DNA of 64,000 nucleotides. Source: Onchidella celtica. Taxonomy: Eukaryota; Mollusca; Gastropoda; Systellommatophora; Onchidiidae. The DNA is taken from the NCBI GenBank assembly GCA_963931925.1, contig OZ007567.1, forward strand, positions 84,469,677-84,533,676. Reading direction: 5' to 3'. Under the pieces are notes generated by a model that was not told the origin of the DNA, did not search any database, and saw nothing but the letters and a program-made list of their open reading frames with translations. Shown piece after piece: positions 9,497 to 19,669 of the stretch (its first letter is position 1; each line of letters starts with the position of its first letter). The position numbers and the translations under genes were made by a program.

Positions 9497-9738
9497 GGGA
9501 GGAGTACCTTACTCGAGCGCCACTTTTTGATAAAAAACCCTAGACTCTATATAGGCCTATTTTTTCAGTACTTATTAATTTTGTTAGTTTGTCATTGGAA
9601 AAAAAGCAATGTTGGAGGCGTGAGGGTCTAGTCAGTTTGTATCAATGGGCGGTAGTCAGATTGACTACTCAGGCGAAAAGGGGCTGGGTTAGTTGTGTTA
9701 GTTTCTGGTCTTTGGCGCTCGAGTACGGAACTCCTTCC
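9497..9738. mobile_element. 242-bp MITE with 8-bp target duplication
   Basis: TGTAGTTG occurs immediately outside both ends (9489-9496 and 9739-9746). The ends are 26-bp inverted repeats with three mismatches, containing the conserved core TACTCGAGCGCCA. An 8-bp duplication is the hAT-superfamily signature. There is no coding capacity, so this is a non-autonomous element. It lies about 35 bp from the splice donor of the neighbouring exon. Confidence 0.8.
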
Positions 9739-9772
9739 TGTAGTTGTATAGTCACCACAACTAAATTCTTAC

Positions 9773-9914
9773 CAGCAAGCTCCTCTTGAAATCGTCGATA
9801 ATTCTCTCTAATTTTACGCCTTTCATCTTCATCCTGGGAGCGCAGCACCTCATTTTCATCTTCCTGTGACTCGAAGAACCCCTTCGGTAATTGGAATCGA
9901 GAACCCTCCGCCAT
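9773..9914 (-). CDS. Probable first coding exon, unidentified gene
   Basis: An ATG at 9914 in AATAATGGCGGAGGG context opens 47 codons ending at a strong splice donor CTG|GTAAGAA (phase 1). The peptide starts MAEGSRFQLPKGFFESQ, is acidic in the middle, and ends with DERRKIRENYRRFQEELA, a charged helix. The R-x-I-R-x-x-Y-R pattern recalls the helix before the Nse3-binding motif of NSE4, the SMC5/6 kleisin, but this is a weak guess from one motif. No downstream exon could be recognised on the minus strand; the MITE and the LTR element would lie in its intron. The codon pattern and donor favour a real exon. Confidence 0.4.
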
Positions 9915-10262
9915 TATTGTATGGAGTATACTATAGATCTAGAGTCTAGAACTGAAAGTGAAGGGCTTTATCGTCTGGTTTTTTTAGTCATTTCTAACAT
10001 AAAGCACTTGACTTTTGTAAATCAAGATATACGAGCTGTCATATGATAAAGTGAAGATTAACAAACAGTAATTTAGTGCTGCATCCAACACAGAAACGGA
10101 ATAATTTCACGAGCCAGCTGCTCGGCTAACAATAGTAACATAAGATCAGCCGCGCTTATTTTGCTTTGGCCTTAATAGTTGACTTCCGCCTGATATCTGT
10201 GATCCAACGTTTGGCCTCAGTTTCGTCTTTTTATCACAAAATCGTAAGAAAAAGAAAAATCT
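9915..10262. other. Upstream region of the 9.8-kb exon
   Basis: Contains AGATCTAGAGTCTAGA words and no recognisable gene. It would hold the 5' UTR or promoter of the minus-strand exon if that exon is real. Confidence 0.3.
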
Positions 10263-10272
10263 TTCTTTCAAC

Positions 10273-10372
10273 CACCCACATAAAATCTGTGGGGTCGCAG
10301 CAGAGCTTGATACAGCAAAGGCTCATTTTAGAAAACGTCAAAATTGCGACCCACAGTTTTTCTGTGGTTTTT
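10273..10372. repeat. Short hairpin repeat, CCACAG...CTGTGGGGTCGC
   Basis: Its left end carries ATAAAATCTGTGGGGTCGCAG and its right end the near-complement GCGACCCACAGTTTTTCTGTGG, giving a miniature TIR-like element. Half-copies occur at 10978-11022 and 62996-63045, so this is a dispersed family. Confidence 0.6.
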
Positions 10373-10977
10373 ATAATATTTCGTCACTTTAGAAAAAAAA
10401 ACAACTACTCGAATTCCCAAACAATTAAAAAATGGCAGAAAGTGGACAGCTTTCGGGATATCAAGTACTTCGTCGGGTAAAATTAAATGTAGCCTAATAA
10501 GGAAACATAAAATTACATAGGCCTAAATGAATTTCAGACGACAGAACGGCCAAGCCCACGTTTTGCCAATGTGGGGTCTTCGGCCTCCAAAGATGGCAAC
10601 CAGATTCATTTGGTGAATGATGTCATAACTTAGTTGTCACTAATGTGAAGCAAAGAATGACTCTTCAGTGAATAACATGAATGTCAATTAAAATGTCAGT
10701 ATTTTTTTATTTTTTTTACAGAATCTAAGTTCTAAGTGTGGGTACCTCTTTTGTGATACATATAATAATAGCCCATCATAATGTGTATTCCCTCACACTT
10801 CATTGATCTTCTCCGTTTAATTTCTGAAGGCCTACATAATGCTCAGTTCATTTGGGGGTTACCTTTTTCTAAATCAGTGCCTGCTGTCAGTTTCGATTTT
10901 GTTTCTTTCCTCTTTGTTCTTAAAACGCCTTCGACGGTCACTTCCCAAGGGGCCTATCCATATGTTTATCGAAATAA
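10373..10977. other. Unassigned sequence
   Basis: No gene recognised. Contains an ATGATGTCATAA CRE-like word near 10618, with an AAGATGGCAACC YY1-like word near 10591. These might mark a promoter, but no frame follows. Confidence 0.25.
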
Positions 10978-11022
10978 TTATTATAAAAACCACAGAAAAT
11001 CTGTGGGGTCGCAGCAATTAGG
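10978..11022. repeat. Half-copy of CCACAG/CTGTGGGGTCGC hairpin repeat
   Basis: TTATAAAAACCACAGAAAATCTGTGGGG is an imperfect palindrome joined to TCGCAGCAA, matching the family at 10273 and 62996. A poly-C run follows at 11044-11059. Confidence 0.6.
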
Positions 11023-11529
11023 CTTGAAGCAAAGTCGAAATGTGCCCCCCCCCCCCCCCAAAAAAACAACTGTGTGTAGCAAAGCCTCGCGTAAGAAATA
11101 ATAAACAAATGATACAATAAAACGCAAAGGAAAAGGGAACAAATCTTTAAGCTTTCAGTCAGGGTGGTGGCACTGGACAGCACGGATGTTCAACGATTTT
11201 TCAAAAAGAATGTTGTTACAAGCGCGTACTCCTACATCCTCCAGATTTTGTTGTTTTTGTTGTTGTTGTTGTTGTTTTTGCGCCAGGGGTACGTATTTTA
11301 AAGCCTCTCTCCAGAGCTAGAGAACTCGTCCTGAAACTCTCCTAATTCTAACAACAGCCTTAATTAATTATTCTTTCAGATTTTCCTTTTATTTTCCTCC
11401 TGTTTTGGTTGAAAGGGTAGAGTTAGGGATTCAATAAGATTTAGGATTGAGGATAAGGACGGGTTTAGAGACAGGTACGTATACACAAAGATGGTACTAT
11501 CTTTGGTATACATAGGCTACGCGCCCCTA

Positions 11530-12360
11530 GAGTATAGTTATTTATTACAACAGCAAAATCATTACTCATCAAGAAGTGATTGCAAAGCTTATATGGGCTC
11601 ATTTAGTCCAATAAAATCGTAATTAGGCATGAATTGTGGTGTATGCCAAGAATAAAAGCTGCACAACTGTGTAAATACGGTGGGGTCTTTTAGATACCCA
11701 AAGATCTCCCTTTTTTGCCGGAAAGCTACCCGATCACGTTTGCTGTCACTTCTTTTCCTGATCGCGACATGTTTGGCGTTCTGAAACTCCACGTGATAAG
11801 ATGTCCCCAGCCCTGTCTCACACAGAAATGGCCAGACAACTACATCTTTTTTAAGAACTGTTAGTTGATCACATAATGTGTTCAATTGTGTCTCGTTTAT
11901 TTATTAACGTGTGTGTTTGTCAGTGTGGTCATACTAGACAGCACTGTTGTTGGGTGCTACCAGTATTTCAAAATTATTAGCCTACTCGACAAGGAGCAAT
12001 CGCATAGCTTATATAGGCTCATTTAGCCCAATGAAATCACATGTAATAATTGATTGTGGTGTACGGTATGCGTAGAGCAAAAGCTGCACAGCTGTGTAAA
12101 TAGGATGGGGTCTTTTAGACCCCCAATTTTTTCTCCTAAAAAGCTACCCGATCACAGCTGCTATAATTTTATTTCGTATTTCAGACATGTTTAGCTTTCT
12201 AAGAATCCATGTGGCAGTTTGCCCCCTTGAGTGGACCTTTTTGGCCCATTGTACCCCATCCATCTGACACACTATTAAAAAAAAAAGTATGATACTCCCC
12301 TTGAAGAAAGCGCATAGAAAGCAGGTATAAATCAGTCCTCTGTCACCAGGCCTACTGCAA
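11530..12360. repeat. Diverged tandem duplication, about 415-bp unit
   Basis: Blocks starting near 11585 and 12003 are colinear: TATATGGGCTCATTTAGTCC / TATATAGGCTCATTTAGCCC, AAAAGCTGCACA(A/G)CTGTGTAAAT, TGGGGTCTTTTAGA and AAAGCTACCCGATCAC. A weaker relative of the unit end (GGACAGCAC) occurs near 11175. A 98-codon minus-strand frame in the first copy is not kept in the second, so coding is doubtful. Confidence 0.65.
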
Positions 12361-13516
12361 TTACCGCGTTGTTCCAGATATTCAAAAGGGGGGGGGGGGC
12401 TCATAGAAAACGTGATTGTTATTCTTCAGCCTTTTCCCCTCACCAGTAAGCCCTGCTTAGGAAAGACAGTGTGAAATTTGGACTTGCAGATCAAACCACT
12501 GATTAAAAAAAAAAACGAAGGGCTCATAGCATCCAAACTTGATATTTTTCTCTTTGGACTTAAAATCTCAGAACGCAGACTGTTGTTCTTCTTGCTGTTG
12601 GAATACTTGTTCGAGTCCAGGCAAGAGTCTTTCAACAGGTGAACCAGCGGGTCACGTGGGGTTATCTACAGTTTTATGACACTCCAGCCGCAGACTTTAT
12701 TGGTTGCATTGCTTAGGTACAAATCACTTTTTTTTATAATGAAAAAGGTTAGGATTTTCAAACCCTGAGAATGCCTCCATATCTTGGATTTGCGCGATAT
12801 CATATTGTTGTTTGCATTAATATTCGATCTGTAAATCATTGCAAACTCACTATATAAAAAAAAAAGTGAAGCAAAAAGCAATCTCGGGAAAAGGGAGCAG
12901 GATATTTAGATTTTCAGATGATTTGATACAGAAATATCTGTTGATCTGTTGCCTGCAGACAAAGATCTTAGATGCAGAAGGATGGGACAACTGTCAGTTG
13001 AGGCGTTTTGCGTTCACGGGTTTCGCAGTCCCACCCTGGAGGGAATGCGTGGGAGATGTAAAGCTGAACAGAGAAAATACTGAGTTTTTTTCACTGATCA
13101 GTTCTCAGCCTCGACCTCGATAAAAGGCACCTACTTCATAATTATAATTATATCGATTCACTGTAGGAAACCTCTGGCCATTTTTACCTTTTAAATGTTG
13201 TAGCAATGTGACAAAACTTGTTTATTATCTCAATATCTCGTATACTGAGATAGAGCTAGTAGGTTAAGTATATTTTTACAGTAAGATAGGATAAAGGCTG
13301 ATACAAAATATCTCTCTCTCCCGACCGTCCGCCTTTTTATGTGCTTTGTTTTACAAAGGTACTCATTGAAAATAATATATTATATTATTATTTTAATAAT
13401 TTGACATTGAAATTGCCTACTTTGGGAGCTATATCGATCGGTTTTGTGTTTTATTTCCTATACAAACACCGTCTGAGAAGCGCTGGCTCAGGGCGCCGAG
13501 AGCCCGCGTGGCCAAA
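12361..13516. other. Unassigned sequence
   Basis: Contains G and C homopolymers and AT-rich spacer. A 94-codon plus-strand frame near 12839-13123 resembles no family I know and has no supporting splice sites. Confidence 0.3.
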
Positions 13517-13601
13517 TGCCCCATTTAGACGTAGCGAATCATCTGGAGGAACGGTGTCCCGCCCCTGTCACCGAGGTCCAATCGTGGGTGTTGGGGTATA
13601 T

Positions 13602-13635
13602 CCATAGCGTACTAGAGTACTCTAGTACGCTATGG
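13602..13635. repeat. 34-bp perfect palindrome inside left TIR
   Basis: CCATAGCGTACTAGAGT followed by its exact complement. The right TIR lacks it. In the left TIR it is bracketed by the direct repeat GGTATATCC, so it looks like an insertion. Confidence 0.85.
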
Positions 13636-13984
13636 GTATATCCCACCCGTCCATTGGTGCCGAACGCACGTCCTCCGGGACCGATCCAGGAAATCAAGCA
13701 CTGCTTGAAATTTTTACGACCGATCCTGCGGTATGAGATTTCCCTTTAAAGTAAAATTCGACGAAGAACACGATTCTGAAGTCAAAATTCCAATATTTTG
13801 AGTTCGACACCCCACGATTTTGAGCCCCCACTGGGCTGATCTGCGGTCTGAAGCGAAAATATCAAGCACTGCTTGATATCCGTCAGTCCGCGATCAGTCC
13901 ATCCGTTTGAGATAAATCTCAATGAGATTTTGCCATACACGTTGAGATCTATCCTAATATCGGGACTCAAGTCCGGATCTTAAG

Positions 13985-14515
13985 TCCGATCTGAAAAGTG
14001 TATGGCGGCCTTTACTTGGCGCTTCTCAATTTGGTCTGAGATGATGTTGTTCTCGAAGTGTTGGACTCGAGCTCTCACTGTGGACTTCCAAGCTGAACGG
14101 TCTTCTGCTAGTTCTTCCCAAGTTCCAGGGTTGATGTTGCACTTTACCATGTTGTTCTTGCACTTGTCCTTGAATCTTAGCTTTGATCTTCCACGCTGTC
14201 TGACGCCTTGGGGCATTTCATCAAAAAGCAACTGCTTGGGGATCCTGCTGTCGTCCATTCGTTTCACGTGACCTAGCCATCTCAGTCTTCGTTTGCATAG
14301 GATGGTGTACATGCTCGGCAGTTCTGCTTCTTCCAAGACTTGTGTGTTGGTCTTTCAGTCATGCCAGCTGATGTCAAGGATCTTTCGGAGGCATCAGAGG
14401 TGGAAGGTGTTTAGTCTCTTCTCCTGTCCTGAGTACAGTGTCCACGTTTCTGAACCATAAAGGAGTGAACTAAGGACGCATGCTTCAGTTATCCTTATCT
14501 TTGTCCCTTGCGATT
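13985..14515 (-). pseudogene. LINE C-terminal fragment (RTE-like), broken
   Basis: The minus strand encodes the post-reverse-transcriptase region of an APE-type LINE: LLYGSETWTLY, then RLNTFHL and a stop, then CLRKILDISWHD and a stop, then RLRWLGHVKRMDDSRIPKQ and RGRSKLRFKDKCK. Two stops interrupt it. It is a 5'-truncated, decayed copy nested inside the long-TIR element. Confidence 0.8.
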
Positions 14516-14655
14516 GCCACATTTAGTGATTTACACTTGGCGTTCTGTCTGTCGACCTTGTGTTGTTTTGCGCAATTGTTTAGTGCTAGATTCTATGCAA
14601 ACCTGGTTGTACTCATGCAGATTCTGGTAGCGGGTAGGTGTGTTCGTGAAATAAT

Positions 14656-15060
14656 ATGGCGGACGAAGTTTTAGATGAAGTGCTAGCGCTATGCAGAATT
14701 GCAATTCAAGAAAAAAGAACTCGAAAAAGAAAGATTTGGGCGAAGAGATGGTTGCTAAAAAGGCACACCTGCACACACACAAATCTATCCAGACGACTTC
14801 AAAAAGTACTTGAGAATGGATTGTGGACATATATTCACCTCCTGAATATTGTAGGCCCTCTAATTGAAAAACAGCAAACAGTGATGCAAGAATCAATTAG
14901 TCCACACGAGAGACTGACTGCTATAGTTTACGCTTTCTAGGTACAGGAAGAAAATACTCAGATTTGCAGTTCTCAACTTGCATTTCGCCGTCTGCATTGT
15001 GTGAAATAATACCGGAAACATGTCGTGCCATATATTCCTCTCTTGTAAAAGAATATGAAG
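14656..15060 (+). pseudogene. HARBI1/PIF transposase-like N-terminal half
   Basis: An ATG at 14656 (ATATGGCGG context) starts MADEVLDEVLALCRI, followed by a basic stretch and IWAKRWLLKRH. LENGLWTYIHLLNIVGPLIE and SPHERLTAIVYAF come next, the arrangement seen in the helical N-terminal part of HARBI1/PIF transposases. The frame stops at 14940, but a -1 shift near 14931 continues the family pattern: GTGRKYSDLQFSTCISPSAL and then IIPETCRAIYSSLVKEYE. It ends at a good donor EYE|GGTGAGT at 15060/15061. The catalytic DDE half was not found downstream. It is either a broken transposon gene or a domesticated gene with one sequence error. The frameshift, the missing half and the flanking TIRs favour a dead transposon. 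Confidence 0.7.
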
Positions 15061-15099
15061 GTGAGTGTTTTTCTTTTGATATTCACACATATCCACCCC

Positions 15100-15480
15100 C
15101 CCCCCCCCCCCAAACCACATGTCCACCTCCCCCCCACCCCCCCTAATTTATAAGTGATTTGAAACGTTTTTTTATTTTTATTTCCTATCTATTTATTGCA
15201 TTAAATTGTTAATGAAAGTTACAGTATACAGGTATATCGTACCATATCATTATCGTTGACATTAATATCATCATCATCACCAAGAGGTACGATTGTAAAC
15301 AATTATTTGCGTTTTACAACTGATTTGGTGTTTTTCTGTAGCAACAAAAAGCGACCTGTACGAGACAAGTTCATTAATTTCCATGCGCTCATTACGAATG
15401 TGCACTTAGTTTTTTAACTTGATCACAAAATTCCTCTTTTAATTCTCAACAATTTATCCTCGCCGGGCGGCAACTTCAAA
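15100..15480. other. C-rich tract and AT-rich spacer within the element
   Basis: C-runs at about 15097-15142 followed by AT-rich sequence up to the right TIR. No coding signal. Confidence 0.4.
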
Positions 15481-15674
15481 GAAAAATCTCATACCGCAGG
15501 ATCGGTCGCCAAAATGTCAAGCAGTGCTTGATTTCTGATCGGTCACGGGGGACGTGCGTTCGGCACCAAGGGACGGGGAGATAGTCCCCAACACCCGGAT
15601 TTGGACATCAGTGACAGGGGATTGTCCCGCAAGGGGCCGTTCCTCCAGACGATTTGCTACGTCTAAATGGGGCA

Positions 15675-16590
15675 TAATAGTCGAACTGTGAACATTTATT
15701 TTTTTCTTTTTAAGGGGCGCGAAGAAGAGACTGTCTCATCGTATTGTATCTACTCTCTTTGGCTTTATGTAGGGCTACTAATGAACAAAAACTGAGAACT
15801 GAATGCCAGCGACAATAACACCGAAGCCCATAGTACTAAACGCCGAAGCCCCATCTGCAGTTAATTCTAATGGGGATGTTGGATGCCTAAAGATAAATTC
15901 GCAAAGCTAAACTGTGCCATTTATTATTTAATCGGATTTTTATGTAACAAGAAGTGTTCTGCTCACGTGATATTAGATCTGGCTCGGATACGCAATTTTT
16001 TTTATCCCTCTCCTTCTCCATTGAGTTTTAAAATGAATGAAATTTGTTTCCTTTTGATGGGTTTGAATACGCCAGATGCTAAACAGCTGATGGGGTGGGG
16101 AAAGAAAAGTGCTGGAATGCAGTATGGACGACGAAGAATGATTTTATTTAATCTTGTTTGCCCGTGTTTTCCCCATTCCTTGCTGCTTCATACTAAATAC
16201 ACTACTAATCGTCCATACTACATTCGAGTTTAGAACTAAGAGTAGTTTCCCTTGGAGAACGTTCTTTTCAACCGGAAGGGATTTCGACTGACGCAAGCGC
16301 AGCTTGACCTTGCATTGCTACTGTTACACATCGCCACACGTGCGGAGAAGGGACTAGGTAATCAAGAACTGTCCAACTCTTCACCAGGAACAACACTTCA
16401 AAATGTCAGGTTTAACAAAAAATGTGAGTATTTAGTCTATCATTGGAAAAGATGTGGCGTAATAATGGAGAATGCAGAAACGGGCCAAAGGATATTTAGC
16501 AAAGTGCACGCGCGGCCGCTGTGCCCCACTGAATTTTTGTTTGCGATAGATTGGACTCTGTCGTCGATCAATACTTGATCCAAAGTCTAG
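15675..16590. other. Unassigned sequence with small hairpin element
   Basis: Includes an inverted repeat GAATGCAGTATGGACGA (about 16115) against TCGTCCATACTACATTC (about 16209), bounding a hairpin of about 115 bp. Frames in this stretch match no known family. Confidence 0.4.
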
Positions 16591-17703
16591 ATTAGTCCAG
16601 ATTTAGATCTAGATCTAGTCTAGTATAGTCTAGATCTAGGCCTAATTGAGAAGTCAGAAGGAAGATAGATCTTCCTATAAAAGAAGAAGAAGAAGATCTA
16701 GACAATGAAATGTCTAGTAACTCCCAAGTAACCAGTGGCATACCACAAGGCAGTGTATTACTATTAGGATTAGGTCCCTTGTTATTCATAATATTCATAA
16801 ATGATCTAGAATCTAGATCTAGATCTAGATCTACCCCTTGAAGTATCCTCATGCTGCAAAATGTTTGCAGATGATACAAAAATATATGGACCTAGATCTA
16901 GAATCTAGACTAGTAAAAATTCCCGTGTAATACAAAATGATATTGACAAACTGATAGAATGGTCAAGAAAATGGCAACTGGATTTCAACAGTAGGCTACT
17001 AGATATCTAGAATCTAGATCTAAATGCAAAGTTTTGCACATTGGTAAAAAAAATCCTAGATTCTAGATCTAAATTTAGATTAATTACAAAATATCAGGAC
17101 ATTCAGGACTAGATCTAGATCTAGATCTAGTCTAGATCTAGATAGAACTTTCTAAAACTAAACAAGAAAAAGATGTTGGAGTATATTTTGATACCAAACT
17201 TAGCTTTGATTACCACATTAACTCATGTACAAAAGCAGCAAACAAAATAGTCGGGCTAATCAAGAAAGGCTTTACAGGACTGGACCAATTTTCATTATTA
17301 CTGCTGTATAAATCACTTGTTAGAAGTAAATTGGAATATGGCAATACAATATGGCATCCTCATTACAAAAGGCAATCAGTGGAAATTGAAAAAGTACAAA
17401 AAGACTGATTAAATTACTTAGATACAAAAATATGTCATATGAGGAGATACTCTCAAAAATAGAACTGCCATCACTAAAATACAGACGATTAAGGAATGAC
17501 CTTATTCATACATACAAAATCTTAAATAACGAAAACAGGATTGAAAGAGAAACATTTTTTCAAATTGGAAGATTCTCAAGGAGATTAGATAACGAGAGAA
17601 CAAAAACAAATGTAAGAAAAAATTTCTTAACAAATAGAGTCATCCAATATTGGAATAAGTTGAGTACTGAAACTAAATACTCCGAAAATATAAATATTTA
17701 AAA
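16590..17703 (+). pseudogene. LINE reverse transcriptase relic split by repeat tracts
   Basis: Successive plus-strand blocks fit a jockey/CR1-like reverse transcriptase: GIPQGS, then FADDTKIY (the catalytic FADD box), NDIDKLIEWSRKWQLDFNS, KDVGVYFDTKLSFDYHINS, LLLYKSLVRSKLEYGNTIWH and a C-terminal basic region ending at 17703. Between the blocks lie short (AGATCT)n tracts that break the frame at about 16606-16640, 16803-16834, 16892-16909, 17007-17025, 17058-17072 and 17109-17142. The 3' end is continuous from about 17432. The upstream endonuclease is absent. Confidence 0.75.
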
Positions 17704-18000
17704 CCAGAATTGACAGAGATTTAGCATAGGCTTACTTGATGTACGAATCAGATTTATCTTAGTATAAATTATTTATGAAAACCTATGAAAGAACTTAATC
17801 CATGTTTTTTATTGAAATAACACAAATGACTGTTGTAGAAATGATATATACTAACACAATAACACAAGCCACCGGAAGAGGATACTATATAAGTCAAGAG
17901 ATGTAGAGGGGGCAACAAGAGGCTAAAAAGCCTACAGCCCTCGATACCATACCATACCATACCATATTGCATTGAACAGTGACTCGTGAAGGACTTATCT
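17704..18000. other. Spacer with short (CCATA)n
   Basis: Non-coding, with a short ACCATACCATACCATACCATA repeat at about 17946-17965. Confidence 0.5.
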
Positions 18001-18294
18001 AGGCCCTAGATATAAATATCTAGTCTAGATCTAGATCTAGATCTAGAGTCTAGATTCTACTTCTAGAGTAAATTGCCACCCATACATCAACATGTCAGTT
18101 GTCACGACCCTTTGACTGTTTGAGTTTCATTTGATTTTGAGTCACACATGAAGAGAGATACCATAGGGACAAGACATTAGGAGCGTCTGTGAACAATGGG
18201 GTGCTGTCCCTGGCGAATTTGTACTCTAGGCTAGGCGGATGTTTTATCGTAAATGCGCAGCTCAGCGATTCATTCAGACTGTCAGAACATGAAA

Positions 18295-18570
18295 TTTTTT
18301 AAATATGGGAAGGTCCTCCGCCCGTCCGTGCCAGTCAAGAAAACACACTAGATCTAAAGAGGGGACTTGAGCGGGCTTATCAAAAGGTTGGGTTTAGTAT
18401 TTGTAACCCTAACCCTCACCCCCAAAAACATTGATTACAAATTGATAACAAGTGGATTTAGATCTAGATCTAGGTTGTTTAAGCTTATATCTTAATCATA
18501 TAAAATATATGTTTAACTTTTTGGTAAGTGGCGCGGACGGGGGAAGACCTCCCGAAATATGTGCCCTGGT
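18295..18570. repeat. Imperfect inverted repeat with (AGATCT)n inside
   Basis: AAATATGGGAAGGTCCTCCG and CGTCCGTGCCA (18300-18335) face GGCGCGGACGGGGGAAGACC and TCCCGAAATAT (about 18530-18560) in inverted order. This may be a small TIR element, but no target duplication could be found. Confidence 0.4.
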
Positions 18571-19669
18571 AAAGTTGTGTAGGCCTAACTCCTTCCGATC
18601 TAGATCTAGATCTAGATCTAGGTCTGGCCTGGTCCAGTCAATAATAAAATTCTATCAGGCCTATGTCCTTGCACCTTGAGTAATGTTCACCGCAACAGGC
18701 TTTGTTTTGCCAGCCAGAGTTAGATTGTTAGAATCTTGATCAAGGTACAGTCTACAGATTTAGTTTTTTTAATTTTTAACTGTAGGCCTAGTCTACTCTT
18801 ACTCCTTTAGCCTATTCTTTGTTGTGAAAATTAGATCTAGAATCAAGATCTAGATCTAGTTGGTTCGCTGACTCGGCGAATAGGCCTTGGCTACACAGAT
18901 GTGATATTTAATTTTTAAAGTTAAGTTTTGATCGCTGATGTGCAAATTGAGGAGGAGAATGAAATGTCCTGTCAAACTTTTATTCTACTCGAACAAAATG
19001 GGTCTATGTTGTTTTTTTTTGGCTCAAAACGGAATACTTTCTCCTATTTGATACAGTTGTGGCTCAGAATCAAAGAAAATACTAAAATTTAACGAACTTC
19101 GAGACCTTTTAAAATGTGCCCACGTAGGCCTACATCCTTAGGCCTACGTATTTCTATGCATGGTATTATATTTTGTAGACTTTAAGGCTTCGCGATTAAA
19201 AAGCCCTTCATTGATGACATCGCAGGCATTACGACTACGTCCTTTATAATATGAGATTTGAAAGACTTCCGACTGTATTTGAACAAAAAGTGAAGACTTT
19301 TGGGTTTAGAGTTTGAAAAGAGTAGCCTATAGCCTAGATCTAGATCTTTTATTTTTATTTGAACAATTATATTTTATAGGATAGGCCTATAGATATAGAT
19401 CTAGATCTCTGTTTAGTCAAGCCGACTCAAGGTTGATTCTATAGCAGATTCATGGAATCCATCTTTAAAGGCCTGTCACTCTGTTAGTGTTACGTTAGGT
19501 TTCAAGAATTCCATTTTAGGGAAGAAATTTAGTGGAAAGCATGTTGTTTTCACTGTTCCGAAATTGGAGTGAAATCTGACACTTTCCTATTTCTTTTCAC
19601 ATATCCCCTTGAAAAAATGAAATGGAATCAAACCTATTTTCATTCTGATTTGGGAAAGATTATGCCTTG
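18571..19669. other. Unassigned AT-rich sequence
   Basis: No gene recognised. Contains further (AGATCT)n tracts and TAGGCCTA words. Confidence 0.35.

Larger units (their letters stand above)
13517..15674. mobile_element. Long-TIR element carrying a HARBI1-like relic
   Basis: The outer arms 13517-13744 and 15481-15674 are inverted copies of one another. Both begin TGCCCCATTTAGACGTAGC at the outside and share GTGCCGAACGCACGTCC, ATCAAGCACTGCTTGA and CGATCCTGCGGTATGAGATTT. Between them lie a minus-strand LINE fragment and a plus-strand HARBI1-like gene fragment. The gene content suggests a PIF/Harbinger element, but no clean 3-bp TWA duplication is visible at the ends, so the superfamily call rests on the coding relic. 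Confidence 0.7.
16590..19420. repeat. Cluster of (AGATCT)n / (TCTAGA)n tracts
   Basis: At least a dozen short hexanucleotide tracts occur, for example near 16606, 16808, 17107, 18020, 18460, 18597, 18840, 19340 and 19400. The unit is palindromic in either phase (AGATCT, TCTAGA), so each tract is self-complementary. Isolated copies appear elsewhere (3600, 9937, 26038). Several tracts interrupt the LINE relic. Confidence 0.85.

Noticed and set aside
11589..11885. 98-codon minus-strand frame as a gene
   Set aside because: The second copy of the tandem unit does not keep the frame, and no family is recognisable.
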